Shown piece after piece: positions 53,784-62,809 of a stretch of DNA of 64,000 bases. Position 1 is the first letter of the stretch. Every line of letters starts with the position of its first letter. Below the pieces are notes generated by a model that searched no databases, was not told where the DNA came from, and worked only from the letters and a program-made list of their open reading frames with translations. The stretch lies in contig JAEWJK010000014.1 in the NCBI GenBank assembly GCA_023386555.1, forward strand, positions 1 to 64,000, in the 5' to 3' direction. The position numbers and the translations under genes are program-made. This stretch comes from Bacteroidota bacterium (lineage in GTDB: Bacteria > Bacteroidota > Bacteroidia > Chitinophagales > Chitinophagaceae).

Positions 53784-55565
53784 ATGAAAAAAGCAATTCT
53801 TCCATTATTCGTTTTATTTTTTGGTTGTTGTATCCAGTCATTTGCAGCAACTTATTATGTATCTTATTCAACCGGCCTTGATACCTACAATGGAACAAGC
53901 TTAGCAACTCCTTTCAAAACAATTACCAAAGCCATCTCTGTTTCGGTTGCAGGTGATATTATCTACTTAAGAGGAGAAGAACATTTCTATAATTCAAGGA
54001 TCAATATTTCTAAAAGCGGAACAGCTACCAATAAACTTCATCTGCTAGCATATCCAGGTGATGCAAACAGGCCAATATTGAATTTTTCAGCGATGGCTAT
54101 CAATTCATCTAACAGAGGTATTGATCTGTCAGGTAATTATTGGGTGTTTAAAGGATTTGATATTTATAAAGCCGGAGATAATGGAATGCATGTGAGTGGA
54201 TCTTTTAACATTATCGAGTTTTGTGCATTTTATGAAAATGCAGATACAGGTTTGCAGTTTGATAATGGAGCATCAAACAATCAGATAATCAATTGTGATT
54301 CGTATTATAACATAGATCCTGCTGAGGGAAATGCAGATGGATTTGCTGTAAAACTGAATGTTGGTAGTAATAATAGTTTTAAAGGATGTCGTGCTTGGCA
54401 AAATTCTGATGATGGTTGGGATGGATTACTAACTGCTGGCTTTGGACAAAACCCCAGTACTACTTATGATAGTTGCTGGGCATTTCTGAATGGTTACAGA
54501 AAAGATATGACTGCCTCATCAGGAAATGGCAATGGTTTAAAAATGGGTGGTAACCAGGAATTACATGATGTGGTTTTAAGAAACTGCCTTGCTGTATATA
54601 ATCGATCAAAAGGTTTTGATCAAAACAATAATACCGGTTCAATGATATTGTACAATTGTACTGGCTACAAAAACGGAAGAAATTTTGGAATGGCAAATTT
54701 CGATCCTGCGACAGGAAAAGAAATGACGATCAAAAATTCGATATCATATCAGGGAATTAACAGTGACCAGTTCAAAGCTGTTGCAGTAAGAACAAACAAT
54801 AGCTGGCAAGCTCCTTTTGTAGTGACCAATGCTGATTTTGTAAGCCTCGATACTGCTTCACTTCGTGCCCCAAGAAATGCTGATGGAGGTTTACCAAACA
54901 TCAGCTTTATGAAACTTGCTCAAGGCAGTGATTTGATCGATGGTGGAACAAATGTTGGCCTGCCTTACAATGGTTCAGCTCCTGATCTTGGATACATGGA
55001 AAGTAATTATCCTTTACCGGTTGAATTAATTTTTTTTGGAGCCACAATTAAAAATACTCTTGTTGAGCTGAGCTGGAAAACTGCAACGGAAATTAATAAT
55101 ACCGGATGGGAAATTGAAAGGTCAATTCCAGGGACAGCATGGCAAAAAATCGCTTTTGTAGCCGGCAAAGAAAATAGCAGTATTACTTCTTCTTACATAT
55201 ACAATGATAAAAGAGAACAGAGTTCAGTTATTCTTTACAGGCTTAAGCAAATAGATAAAGATGGAAGTGCCAGGTACAGCAAAATAATTAGCGTTCGATT
55301 TGAAGAAACGAAACAACAGTTCATGTTATACCCTAATCCTTCAAATAGAAGTACAAATGCGAAATTTGTATTGACAGAAGATGCAAAAGTGCAGTTGCTG
55401 ATCTATTCTGCCTCAGGTCAGTTTGTGAGATCGGTTCTGAATAACATACTATCGAGAGGAGAACATTTTGTTACTGTGAATACTTCTGATCTTAAGCCAG
55501 GAATATATCAAATTGAGTTAATTGCTAATACTAACAGATATACTAAATCACTGCTAATAAAATAA
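53784..55565 (+). CDS. Secreted PL9 pectate lyase with T9SS signal
   Basis: 593 residues from the ATG at 53784 (MKKAILPLFVLFFGCCIQSF; an earlier in-frame ATG at 53766 is possible). The parallel beta-helix spans ~25-410. GNADGFAVKLNVGSNNSFKG gives the PL9 catalytic Lys (~190), followed by CRAWQNSDDGWDGL with the calcium-ligand Asp residues. A Fn3-like linker and a T9SS type A domain (~515-593, LYPNPSNRSTNAKFV) follow. It cleaves polygalacturonate by beta-elimination outside the cell. It is the only plus-strand lyase and shares its operator with the DUF4440-like gene. Confidence 0.92.
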   Translation: MKKAILPLFVLFFGCCIQSFAATYYVSYSTGLDTYNGTSLATPFKTITKAISVSVAGDIIYLRGEEHFYNSRINISKSGTATNKLHLLAYPGDANRPILNFSAMAINSSNRGIDLSGNYWVFKGFDIYKAGDNGMHVSGSFNIIEFCAFYENADTGLQFDNGASNNQIINCDSYYNIDPAEGNADGFAVKLNVGSNNSFKGCRAWQNSDDGWDGLLTAGFGQNPSTTYDSCWAFLNGYRKDMTASSGNGNGLKMGGNQELHDVVLRNCLAVYNRSKGFDQNNNTGSMILYNCTGYKNGRNFGMANFDPATGKEMTIKNSISYQGINSDQFKAVAVRTNNSWQAPFVVTNADFVSLDTASLRAPRNADGGLPNISFMKLAQGSDLIDGGTNVGLPYNGSAPDLGYMESNYPLPVELIFFGATIKNTLVELSWKTATEINNTGWEIERSIPGTAWQKIAFVAGKENSSITSSYIYNDKREQSSVILYRLKQIDKDGSARYSKIISVRFEETKQQFMLYPNPSNRSTNAKFVLTEDAKVQLLIYSASGQFVRSVLNNILSRGEHFVTVNTSDLKPGIYQIELIANTNRYTKSLLIK

Positions 55566-55648
55566 GAGATTGCAGAAATCAATCAAAGTGTTTCATAAAA
55601 AATATATTCAATTGGGAAAGGATTCCAAGAGGAAAAAATAATAACCTT

Positions 55649-56920
55649 TTATCGCTTTGGTGTAAATTCTGCACTTACCAACTCTTCAATTGCTGGAAGA
55701 ATGCCTTTTAATATAGCACACATATTGTCTAAATCCAATGTTGAAGTTTCATCCGAAGGCTGATGATAAGTATTATCATTCCTGGAAAAATTTATCATCA
55801 TATAAGCTGGTACTCCTTTTTTAGAAAATGGGTAATGATCTGATCTTTCATATAGCCGTTCCTCATAATAATGATCTTCTTTTAAGGTAATACCATTTTG
55901 CTTTGCAATACGTTTGAAGAATTTTGGTAAGCTTTTCAACTTGCTTCCGGTAATTATACATTCATTTTCTAACCCGTTATTGTTTGGCTTACCAAGCATT
56001 TCGAAATTCAGCATTGCCACTATTGATTTTGTATTTAGTGCTTCGGATAATTGTTTTGATCCTATCAAACCAATCTCTTCTCCGGCAAATGCAACAAATA
56101 GAATAGTTCTGTCATTTTTATTCTTTGCGGCAAAATAGTTTGCCAGCATTAACATAGCTGCAGTACCACTTGCATTATCATTAGCACCATTATAAATTGA
56201 ATCTCCTGCTACAGGTTTTCCAATACCAACATGATCGTAATGAGCAGAAATTATAATTAATTCATTTGCCTTCTCTTTTCCCGGCAGCATTCCAATGACA
56301 TTAAATAATGTTGACTTTCGAACTTCGGGTTTAACTCTCAACAATAATTCATTAAAAGCCTGAGGCTTTTTTACAAATAGAATAATATTTTTTGTAAGTG
56401 GAATTTTTTTTCGGTGTTCCTGAAGTTCCTTTAATAATGAATGAAGCGAGTCAGGAATAAGATAAATTCGTGGTGAAGTTGAATGAGGTAATGAAACAGA
56501 ATCAACGATTGTTTTAAAATCAGAACTGATCAGCTCCTTAACTTCAAAATCTTGTTTTTGCAATTCTGGTGGGAAAGTTACAGCAGAAAGAAATAAATAT
56601 TCATTAGCAGGTAACAAGCGATTATTCAAGTAAACCTCTTCAAAAGAATTATATTTTTTATCACTAACAATAAAAGGCTGATAATACTCCCAATAATCAT
56701 TTACGGATAACAAATTATTCTCTCTGAACTCATCTGCAATAAAAGTTGCAGCCTTCTCTAAGCCCAATGAAAAATTGCCTCTTCCCTTCAAACTATCAGA
56801 CGCCAGATAGGTAATAATACGGTAAGCTTCATTAGCATTTATCGCATCTGCTGCTGTTTGCGAAAAACCAAAGCTGTAAGCAAAAAAAGTTACACAAACT
56901 AACCTAAATCTCATTTTCAA
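55649..56920 (-). CDS. M28 family zinc peptidase, secreted
   Basis: 423 residues with a signal peptide (ending near FGFSQ). Zinc-binding motifs of clan MH are present: SAHYDHVG, NGANDNASGTAAMLML (Asp ligand) and FVAFAGEEIGLIGS (Glu-Glu pair), plus FEMLG and a late SDHYPFSKKGVPAYM (His ligand). An N-terminal ~200-residue PA-domain-like region precedes the peptidase. It is expected to act as an aminopeptidase or carboxypeptidase in the periplasm. A paralogue is at 59490. It has no visible link to pectin use. Confidence 0.9.
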   Translation of the reverse strand: MKMRFRLVCVTFFAYSFGFSQTAADAINANEAYRIITYLASDSLKGRGNFSLGLEKAATFIADEFRENNLLSVNDYWEYYQPFIVSDKKYNSFEEVYLNNRLLPANEYLFLSAVTFPPELQKQDFEVKELISSDFKTIVDSVSLPHSTSPRIYLIPDSLHSLLKELQEHRKKIPLTKNIILFVKKPQAFNELLLRVKPEVRKSTLFNVIGMLPGKEKANELIIISAHYDHVGIGKPVAGDSIYNGANDNASGTAAMLMLANYFAAKNKNDRTILFVAFAGEEIGLIGSKQLSEALNTKSIVAMLNFEMLGKPNNNGLENECIITGSKLKSLPKFFKRIAKQNGITLKEDHYYEERLYERSDHYPFSKKGVPAYMMINFSRNDNTYHQPSDETSTLDLDNMCAILKGILPAIEELVSAEFTPKR

Positions 56921-56991
56921 ATATAAGAATTAGTAAACCTGCTACTTAGATAAATTAATTAGAAAATCAATTCTCATTCTTTATGAATTTA

Positions 56992-57015
56992 AAAGCCGGC
57001 ACTAGGGCCGGCTTT
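56992..57015. terminator. Strong bidirectional terminator
   Basis: AAAGCCGGC (56992-57000) and GCCGGCTTT (57007-57015) form a perfect nine-pair stem with an ACTAGG loop and A/T-rich flanks. It ends the Spy-like gene on the minus strand before the M28 gene. Confidence 0.85.
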
Positions 57016-57051
57016 AGTTTGTAACGATAACTTAGTTAAGGAAACAGCTGC

Positions 57052-57441
57052 CTATTTCTTAGCTTCCAAAAGTTCTTTATATCTAACCTGTTGCTCGGGT
57101 GTTAATATATTGAGGAATTGGGCATCCCATGCTTTTTTCAAGGCCATTTTCTTTTCGCTTTTAACTTCTTCGGTAAGTGTGGCATTGTTGTGTATTGCTT
57201 GCCTTCTTTCACCAAAGGCCTTATTAAGATCAGCAATTTTTGTTACCTGCTCATCCGTTAATTTTAATTCTGTTCTTAAAAGTTCATTCCATTCCTGTGC
57301 TTTTTTTGCCTGCATGGCTTTTTGGTCGGCCTCTTTTGCTACCACAGGAGCATTTGCTGTAGCAGTTGTTTTTTGATCTTGTGCAGAAACTGCAAATACT
57401 GATGCACACATCACAATTGCAGTGAATAATGTTTTTTTCAT
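57052..57441 (-). CDS. Small periplasmic Spy/LTxxQ-like protein
   Basis: 129 residues with a signal peptide (~1-20, AVSAQ) and an otherwise helical, Lys/Ala/Glu-rich chain. It has LTDEQVTKIADLNKAF and LTPEQQVRYKELLEAKK, two LTxxQ-like motifs as in Spy/CpxP-type periplasmic proteins, and is close to their usual size. Proteins of this sort act as stress-related chaperones or metal-responsive factors. It stands alone, with a strong terminator. Confidence 0.75.
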   Translation of the reverse strand: MKKTLFTAIVMCASVFAVSAQDQKTTATANAPVVAKEADQKAMQAKKAQEWNELLRTELKLTDEQVTKIADLNKAFGERRQAIHNNATLTEEVKSEKKMALKKAWDAQFLNILTPEQQVRYKELLEAKK

Positions 57442-57610
57442 AATGTTTTTATTTGATGGTAAAAAAGTTATTCAAGTTACCTCTAAGGCATTTGTACTTT
57501 TTGATTAAATTGATGAAAGGATTTGCTTTTGACCGTTTTTTACATACCGGCTTTGACATAACCAAATAATGCCATTGCTAAAACGGCAGTGCTTTTGTAT
57601 TCAATTTATT

Positions 57611-58069
57611 ATGAGTAAGGCAACTAATTATAATGCTACTATGGAACAGGTAGCAAGACTTTCTAAGCTAATGGATAAGCAGTTCAGCATTCCTGGTACT
57701 AATTTTCGTTTTGGATTAGATGGTATTCTTGGTTTAATACCAGGAATAGGTGATATATCTACTTTCGCTGTATCATGCTATCTGTTAACACTTATGGCAA
57801 AAAATGGTGCCAGTGGATATGTGATGGCACGAATGGTATTAAATGTACTGATTGATGCAATAGTCGGCTCAATTCCCTTTATTGGAGATTTGTTTGACTT
57901 TGCCTTTAAAGCAAATACCAGAAATATGCGATTAATGCAGGAACATTTTGTAGAAGGACGTCATCGTGGTGGTGCCTGGAAAGTGATTGTTCCGATCATT
58001 ATCATTTTGTTACTAATAATGGTAGGTGGAATATGGCTGGCATGGACAGCGATCAGTAGTTTGTTTTGA
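57611..58069 (+). CDS. DUF4112 membrane protein
   Basis: 152 residues from the ATG at 57611 (MSKATNYNATMEQVARLSKL); the open frame upstream lacks family-like residues. The core RFGLDGILGLIPGIGDISTF, then VLNVLIDAIVGSIPFIGDLFDFAFKAN, is the DUF4112 signature with two Gly/Pro-rich repeats. A C-terminal transmembrane helix (~125-150) follows. Function is unknown. It has no tie to its neighbours. Confidence 0.85.
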   Translation: MSKATNYNATMEQVARLSKLMDKQFSIPGTNFRFGLDGILGLIPGIGDISTFAVSCYLLTLMAKNGASGYVMARMVLNVLIDAIVGSIPFIGDLFDFAFKANTRNMRLMQEHFVEGRHRGGAWKVIVPIIIILLLIMVGGIWLAWTAISSLF

Positions 58070-58140
58070 TTATTATAGTTGAAGGCACAATCACCTTTTA
58101 TTGTATTTATTGCCTAAAGAAAAGCTCCCACCATATTCTT

Positions 58141-58161
58141 TTGTACAAGAGTGCGACGCAA
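58141..58161 (+). repeat. Solitary arm A of the dispersed intergenic repeat
   Basis: The 21 bases beginning TTGTACAAGAGTGCGACGCA are identical to copies in the pectin region. It is 47 bases upstream of the xylanase start, outside the pectin locus, so the family is spread beyond one region. Confidence 0.75.
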
Positions 58162-58207
58162 GGAACGATGAGCATTGATCTACAGTTGACTGAATAAAAT
58201 AAGTTAC

Positions 58208-59302
58208 ATGCTAAAAAATATATCATTAATGCTTTGTTTTATTATGCTGTTTTCGTGTAATAACAATAAAGCACAATCAACGGAGATCGACTCTGCGAAA
58301 GGTTTGAAAGATTATTATGCTGATTACTTTCCAATTGGGGTATCAGTTTCTCCACAGGAATTAATAGGTGAAGAAGTAAAACTAATCGTTAACCAATTTA
58401 ATAGTATTACTGCAGTTAATGCAATGAAGATGGGCTTGTTGCAGCCAAAGGAAAATGAATATTACTGGAAAGATGCCGATTCTATTGTTGCTTTTGCGAA
58501 GCGAAACAACATGAAGATAAGGGGCCACACCTTAGTATGGCATCAACAAACACCGGATTGGTTTTTTACTGATGAAAACGGAAAGCAGGTAACAAAAGGA
58601 ATCTTATTAAAGCGAATAAAAGATCATATTACAACTGTAGTTACGAGGTATAAAGATGACATATATGCCTGGGATGTTGTGAACGAAGCCATAGCAGATG
58701 CAAAGGATACACTTTATAGAAACTCAAAGTTCTACCAAATATGTGGTGAAGAATATATTGCCAAAGCTTTTGAATGGGCACATGCTGCTAACCCGAATGC
58801 TATGCTTTTTTATAATGACTATAATGAGATCAATCCTGTTAAAAGAGCTAAGATCATTTCAGTAATAAAGAAACTTAAAGCTTCAGGCGTTCCTATACAT
58901 GCCGTTGGATTACAGGCACATTGGACTTTGCAAGAACCTTCGAAAGAGCAACTGGAGAAAACGCTGAAAGACTTTTCGCTATTGCATTTACCCTTACAAA
59001 TAACTGAGCTTGATGTTTCGGTGTACAGCCTTGAACAAACAATACAGCACGGGAAAAAAGAAAAACTACCAGATATTAATTTTACTGCAGAAAAAGAAAA
59101 TAAACAGTTACAGCAGTATAAAATGATATTTCATGTATTCAGAAAGTATAAAAAATTAATAAGTGGTGTAACATTCTGGAATGTATCTGACAAAAAAAGC
59201 TGGCTGGATAATTTTCCGGTAAAAAAACGGAAAGATTATCCGCTTCTTTTTGATGAGGCACTACAACCTAAAAAAGCGTTTTGGGAAGTCGTTTCTTTTT
59301 AA
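58208..59302 (+). CDS. GH10 endo-beta-1,4-xylanase lipoprotein
   Basis: 364 residues. A lipobox (MLFSC, Cys ~17) predicts an outer-membrane or periplasmic lipoprotein. The GH10 barrel spans ~30-360: GHTLVWHQQTPDWFF, WDVVNEAIAD (acid/base Glu ~160), FYNDYNE, VGLQAHW, LQITELDVSVY (nucleophile Glu ~267) and VTFWNVSDKKSWL. It cuts xylan internally. It stands alone, with no SusCD or other xylan genes beside it, so it may serve the periplasm or supply another locus. Confidence 0.93.
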   Translation: MLKNISLMLCFIMLFSCNNNKAQSTEIDSAKGLKDYYADYFPIGVSVSPQELIGEEVKLIVNQFNSITAVNAMKMGLLQPKENEYYWKDADSIVAFAKRNNMKIRGHTLVWHQQTPDWFFTDENGKQVTKGILLKRIKDHITTVVTRYKDDIYAWDVVNEAIADAKDTLYRNSKFYQICGEEYIAKAFEWAHAANPNAMLFYNDYNEINPVKRAKIISVIKKLKASGVPIHAVGLQAHWTLQEPSKEQLEKTLKDFSLLHLPLQITELDVSVYSLEQTIQHGKKEKLPDINFTAEKENKQLQQYKMIFHVFRKYKKLISGVTFWNVSDKKSWLDNFPVKKRKDYPLLFDEALQPKKAFWEVVSF

Positions 59303-59462
59303 TGAACTGAAAGTTCAAAAACTGAAAAATTCAACATTTGATAAATGGTAAATATCAATGATGAGAAATAAAGCTTAAAAGACTTTTATCTTTTCTTTTG
59401 TACATAACGCAGACAAGTAAAAAACTTTAAATATTTTCTCATGTGCACTTAGGTGTACATTC

Positions 59463-59491
59463 GCCTCTTGTTTTTACAAGGGGCTCTTTTT
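59463..59491 (+). terminator. Intrinsic terminator after the xylanase
   Basis: GCCTCTTGT (59463-59471) pairs with ACAAGGGGC (59476-59484) through nine pairs (one G-T), loop TTTT, followed by TCTTTTT. It lies at the convergence with the M28 gene (stop at 59490) and may serve both. Confidence 0.8.
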
Positions 59492-60785
59492 AGTTCTTTA
59501 CTCTTGCAGGCGTTTCTTTTCCACTAACAATTCCTTTCGAGCTTAGTGCAATAGCCCTGATGATTGCTGCCATGTTATTCATATCAAGCGTTTCTATCTC
59601 ATCATCTGCAGAATGATAATATTTCTCTTTATCCATTTTTGCAGTGGAAATAGTATGTGCAGGAACACCTAACTGAGCTAGTGTTGCATTATCAGAACGA
59701 TAAAAAAGATTTTGATCAGGATATGGATCAGGATGAAAAGTGAAGCCAGTTCCTTGTAAATTGTTTTGTAAGATGGTACCCATATCTGTTTTATCGAAGC
59801 CAGTTATGTAGGCAGAATTCTTACCCCAATTACTTTCAGTTCCTATCATTTCAATATTAAACATTGCCATCACCTTTTCAGGAGCTAATTGTTTTGAAAA
59901 ATATTGTGAGCCAAAACCACCTGATTCTTCTGCGGTAAAAGCAACAAACAACAATGTTCTTTCATTTTCTTTGATTGCTTTAAAATACCTGGCAAGCATC
60001 ATTACAGCTGTGGTACCTGCGGCATCATCATTTGCACCATTATAGATTGAATCTCCCTCAGCAGTAGGCTTACCAATACCAAGATGATCGTAATGAGCAG
60101 AGAAAATAACATACTCATCTTTCCTTGATTTACCTGGTAACATTCCTACCACATTTGCAAGTTTTACTTGTGTGATGGTATGTTTTGTATTGATAGAATA
60201 ACTGATTGGATCTGTTTCAGATAAAATGAAAACCTGGGATGCTTCAGTAGCGTACGCAGGTCTTCTATAACCCACAAGCCTGGCAAAATTTTTACGATGC
60301 GATGTATCAACTATTATTATTGCGTTTTTATTAGCAGTAACATATTTTCTTGCTTCCTGGAAAAGTTGTTGCCCTGCTTTTATATATACTTTATCAAAAC
60401 CTGAAGTTTCTGTAACAGATAAGTTCTCTTTCTGGGATACTGTAATTACATTATTAAGATCAGCTGAAGCACCATTTATTGTAGCAGTTGTTGACAAATG
60501 CTTTGGATGCAGCATGGCAAACTCTTGCCTATAAGTTTTCAAACCATTAAATGTTTCTAAACCTATCGACCTGAATTCAAGTTCTATGAAATCTGCCGCT
60601 TTATCAATGCCAGGTGTTCCTGCTTTTCTTCCCTGCATATCGTCAGCGGATAATACTCTTTCGATTCTTTCAACCTCAGCTGCATTGATAATAGCATCTA
60701 TTCCCTTTGTTGTACTTTTCGAACCTGGTCTTGTGCAAGAAATTACAATTGCGGTTACTAAAACCGGCAGGATAATCTTTCTCAT
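59490..60785 (-). CDS. M28 family zinc peptidase lipoprotein
   Basis: 431 residues. Lipobox AIVISC (Cys ~17). Motifs parallel those of the M28 gene at 55649: SAHYDHLGIGKP, NGANDDAAGTTAVMMLA, FVAFTAEESGGFGSQYF, NIEMIGTES and a late His context (HTISTAKMDKEKYYHSADDE). It is a paralogue with a different anchor. Probably a periplasmic-facing or surface aminopeptidase. The LytTR regulator gene is 42 bases upstream on the same strand. Confidence 0.9.
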   Translation of the reverse strand: MRKIILPVLVTAIVISCTRPGSKSTTKGIDAIINAAEVERIERVLSADDMQGRKAGTPGIDKAADFIELEFRSIGLETFNGLKTYRQEFAMLHPKHLSTTATINGASADLNNVITVSQKENLSVTETSGFDKVYIKAGQQLFQEARKYVTANKNAIIIVDTSHRKNFARLVGYRRPAYATEASQVFILSETDPISYSINTKHTITQVKLANVVGMLPGKSRKDEYVIFSAHYDHLGIGKPTAEGDSIYNGANDDAAGTTAVMMLARYFKAIKENERTLLFVAFTAEESGGFGSQYFSKQLAPEKVMAMFNIEMIGTESNWGKNSAYITGFDKTDMGTILQNNLQGTGFTFHPDPYPDQNLFYRSDNATLAQLGVPAHTISTAKMDKEKYYHSADDEIETLDMNNMAAIIRAIALSSKGIVSGKETPARVKN

Positions 60786-60827
60786 AATAGTTGTTGTGCT
60801 GAACTTATAAACTTATACCAAATCCTG

Positions 60828-61562
60828 TTAGAGACTCATCATTTCTTTAAACTTTACGGTTTGTCTGCGACTTACTTCTATCTTCTCTCCTCCCTTCAAT
60901 TCAACTAATAAACCTCCATTAAAGTAAGGCTCAATTCTTTCAATCCATCTTAGATTAATGATGTGTTTCCTATTTGCACGAAAGAACATTTTTTCGTCCA
61001 GTCTTTCTTCTAGTGCATTGAGTGATTTTAATATCAAAGGCTTATTAGTGCTGAAGAAAACTTTCGCATAATTGCCAACGCTTTCAAAAAGTCTTATTTC
61101 ACTAAGTTTCACAAACCAGCATCTTTCACCATCTTTCACAAACACCTGGTCGTTCTCTGTTAAAGGGCCTCTGTTAAAAACGCCATTCTCACTAGACCTT
61201 TCACGGCTGATCTCATAATTTAATTTCTGAATGGTATCGCTTAATCTCTTTGGCTCTACAGGCTTTAATAGATAATCGAATGCATTTACTTCGAAAGCTT
61301 TTAATGCATATTCATCATATGCAGTAGTGAAAATAACACGAGGAGCTTTCTCAACTTCCTGTAAAAGATCAAATCCTGTTTTTCCCGGCATTTGAATATC
61401 CAAAAAGATAAGGTCAGGACTTAACATATCGATCTTCTCAACACCTTCATCTACATTAGTAGCTTCATCAATCACTTCAATGTCGGGGAATTCTGATAAT
61501 AACTTCCGAAGTTCATTCCTTGCTAAACGTTCGTCATCAATAATGAGGGTCTTAATTGGCAT
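60828..61562 (-). CDS. LytTR-family response regulator
   Basis: 244 residues: receiver (~1-120, LIIDDERLARNELRKLLSEF; phospho-acceptor in LIFLDIQMPG, Asp ~55; KPVE near 103) and a LytTR DNA-binding domain (~145-240, IRLFESVGNYAKVFF; FFRANRKHIINLRWIERIEP; KIEVSRRQTVKFKEM). It pairs with the sensor kinase 21 bases upstream. The target genes are unknown. Confidence 0.94.
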   Translation of the reverse strand: MPIKTLIIDDERLARNELRKLLSEFPDIEVIDEATNVDEGVEKIDMLSPDLIFLDIQMPGKTGFDLLQEVEKAPRVIFTTAYDEYALKAFEVNAFDYLLKPVEPKRLSDTIQKLNYEISRERSSENGVFNRGPLTENDQVFVKDGERCWFVKLSEIRLFESVGNYAKVFFSTNKPLILKSLNALEERLDEKMFFRANRKHIINLRWIERIEPYFNGGLLVELKGGEKIEVSRRQTVKFKEMMSL

Positions 61563-61583
61563 AGAAAATTATTATAAGATAAA

Positions 61584-62633
61584 TTATATATGTTCTACTG
61601 GCATTAATACTTTAGCTTCTACAAGATTTCCATTCTTATCACTAATCTGGAAACTGGCTTTCGATCCATACAACAATTTTAGCCTGTTTTGTGTACTTGC
61701 TAAGCCAAAGCCATCATGATTATAAGAGCCGTTAAGTTTTCCAGTGTTTTGTACTATTAACTCATGCTGGTCGTTTCGGAAATCTGAAATGATCTTAATT
61801 GATCCACCATCAACCTGTTTACTTATCCCATGCTTAATGGCATTCTCTACCAAAGTTTGCAACATCATCGGAGGTACAGGCTGATCAAGAGTATCGTCAT
61901 CTATCTGGTATTCTACCTTTAACCTGTCTTCAAAACGAATATGTTCCAGTGCTAAATAATCTTTTACAATATTTAATTCCCTTTCGAGTGGAGTAGTTTC
62001 TGCTTTCTCTGCTTGCATACTGCTTCGCAAAATATTGCTTAGCTCAGTGATAGCTGTTCTTGCTCTGCCTGGATTTTCATCTACCAAAGCCCTGATGCTA
62101 TTTAATGCATTGAAAATAAAGTGGGGATTAATATGAGCTTTGATCGTTTTCAATTCAAGCTCTTTCACCATGCTTTCCAATCGAATCTTATCTAATTGTT
62201 CCTGCCTGCTTTTCAAAACAAAATGGTAGGCGAAATAAATAAGATTCCAAATTGCCAGGAAAAGAAAACATCCTAAAGATGTTCTGATCGTTTTATTGAT
62301 GATAGAATATTCTTGCATTTGCTGCATTTCCCATCCAAGCTGGCTTTCTGCAAACACAACAATAAAAGCCCATGAAAATGCAAAAAACAGCGTAGAAAAA
62401 ACAACATACAAGATCTGTTGCTTGATAGGCAAACTTAGCAATCTTGTTTTCTTAAATACCATACGCATGGCATGCGTAACCATAAAACCAACCACTGCAT
62501 CTAAGAATAGAACGTGGTAGAAATATTCAAAAGCTTTTGTACGAATGGTAAGATAGAAAAATGTGTACACTATAATATATGCACTCCAGCCTCCCAGCTG
62601 GCACCACCAATATGCCGATGCTCTATTCTTCAT
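61584..62633 (-). CDS. LytS-type membrane sensor histidine kinase
   Basis: 349 residues. About four transmembrane helices fill the first ~140 residues (SAYIIVYTFFYLTIRTK; VVFSTLFFAFSWAFIVVF; SLGCFLFLAIWNLIYFAYHF). The His_kinase domain follows: KAHINPHFIFNALNSIRALV (phospho-His ~171), and the ATPase motifs QTLVENAIKHGI and DGFGLASTQNRL. It has no known extracellular sensor domain. It heads the two-gene kinase-regulator operon. Confidence 0.93.
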   Translation of the reverse strand: MKNRASAYWWCQLGGWSAYIIVYTFFYLTIRTKAFEYFYHVLFLDAVVGFMVTHAMRMVFKKTRLLSLPIKQQILYVVFSTLFFAFSWAFIVVFAESQLGWEMQQMQEYSIINKTIRTSLGCFLFLAIWNLIYFAYHFVLKSRQEQLDKIRLESMVKELELKTIKAHINPHFIFNALNSIRALVDENPGRARTAITELSNILRSSMQAEKAETTPLERELNIVKDYLALEHIRFEDRLKVEYQIDDDTLDQPVPPMMLQTLVENAIKHGISKQVDGGSIKIISDFRNDQHELIVQNTGKLNGSYNHDGFGLASTQNRLKLLYGSKASFQISDKNGNLVEAKVLMPVEHI

Positions 62634-62809
62634 GTGTTATAAAGGTAACCGGTGATGTATGTTAACATCTTCCGGTTTTAGGACTAAAGGTAAAATAACT
62701 CTCTATTAGGTTCAAAAAATTAGAAAAAAAGTATATACGATCTATGCTCAGTCGTTGGGTATTGCAATTCTCGCCGCAATAAATTAATTTAGATAATCAA
62801 CCACTCTAT

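Noticed and set aside
62646..62676. Possible riboswitch or attenuator before the LytS gene
   Set aside because: AACCGG/CCGGTT arms form an imperfect hairpin, but the loop and flanks match no known riboswitch class and the stem is weak.
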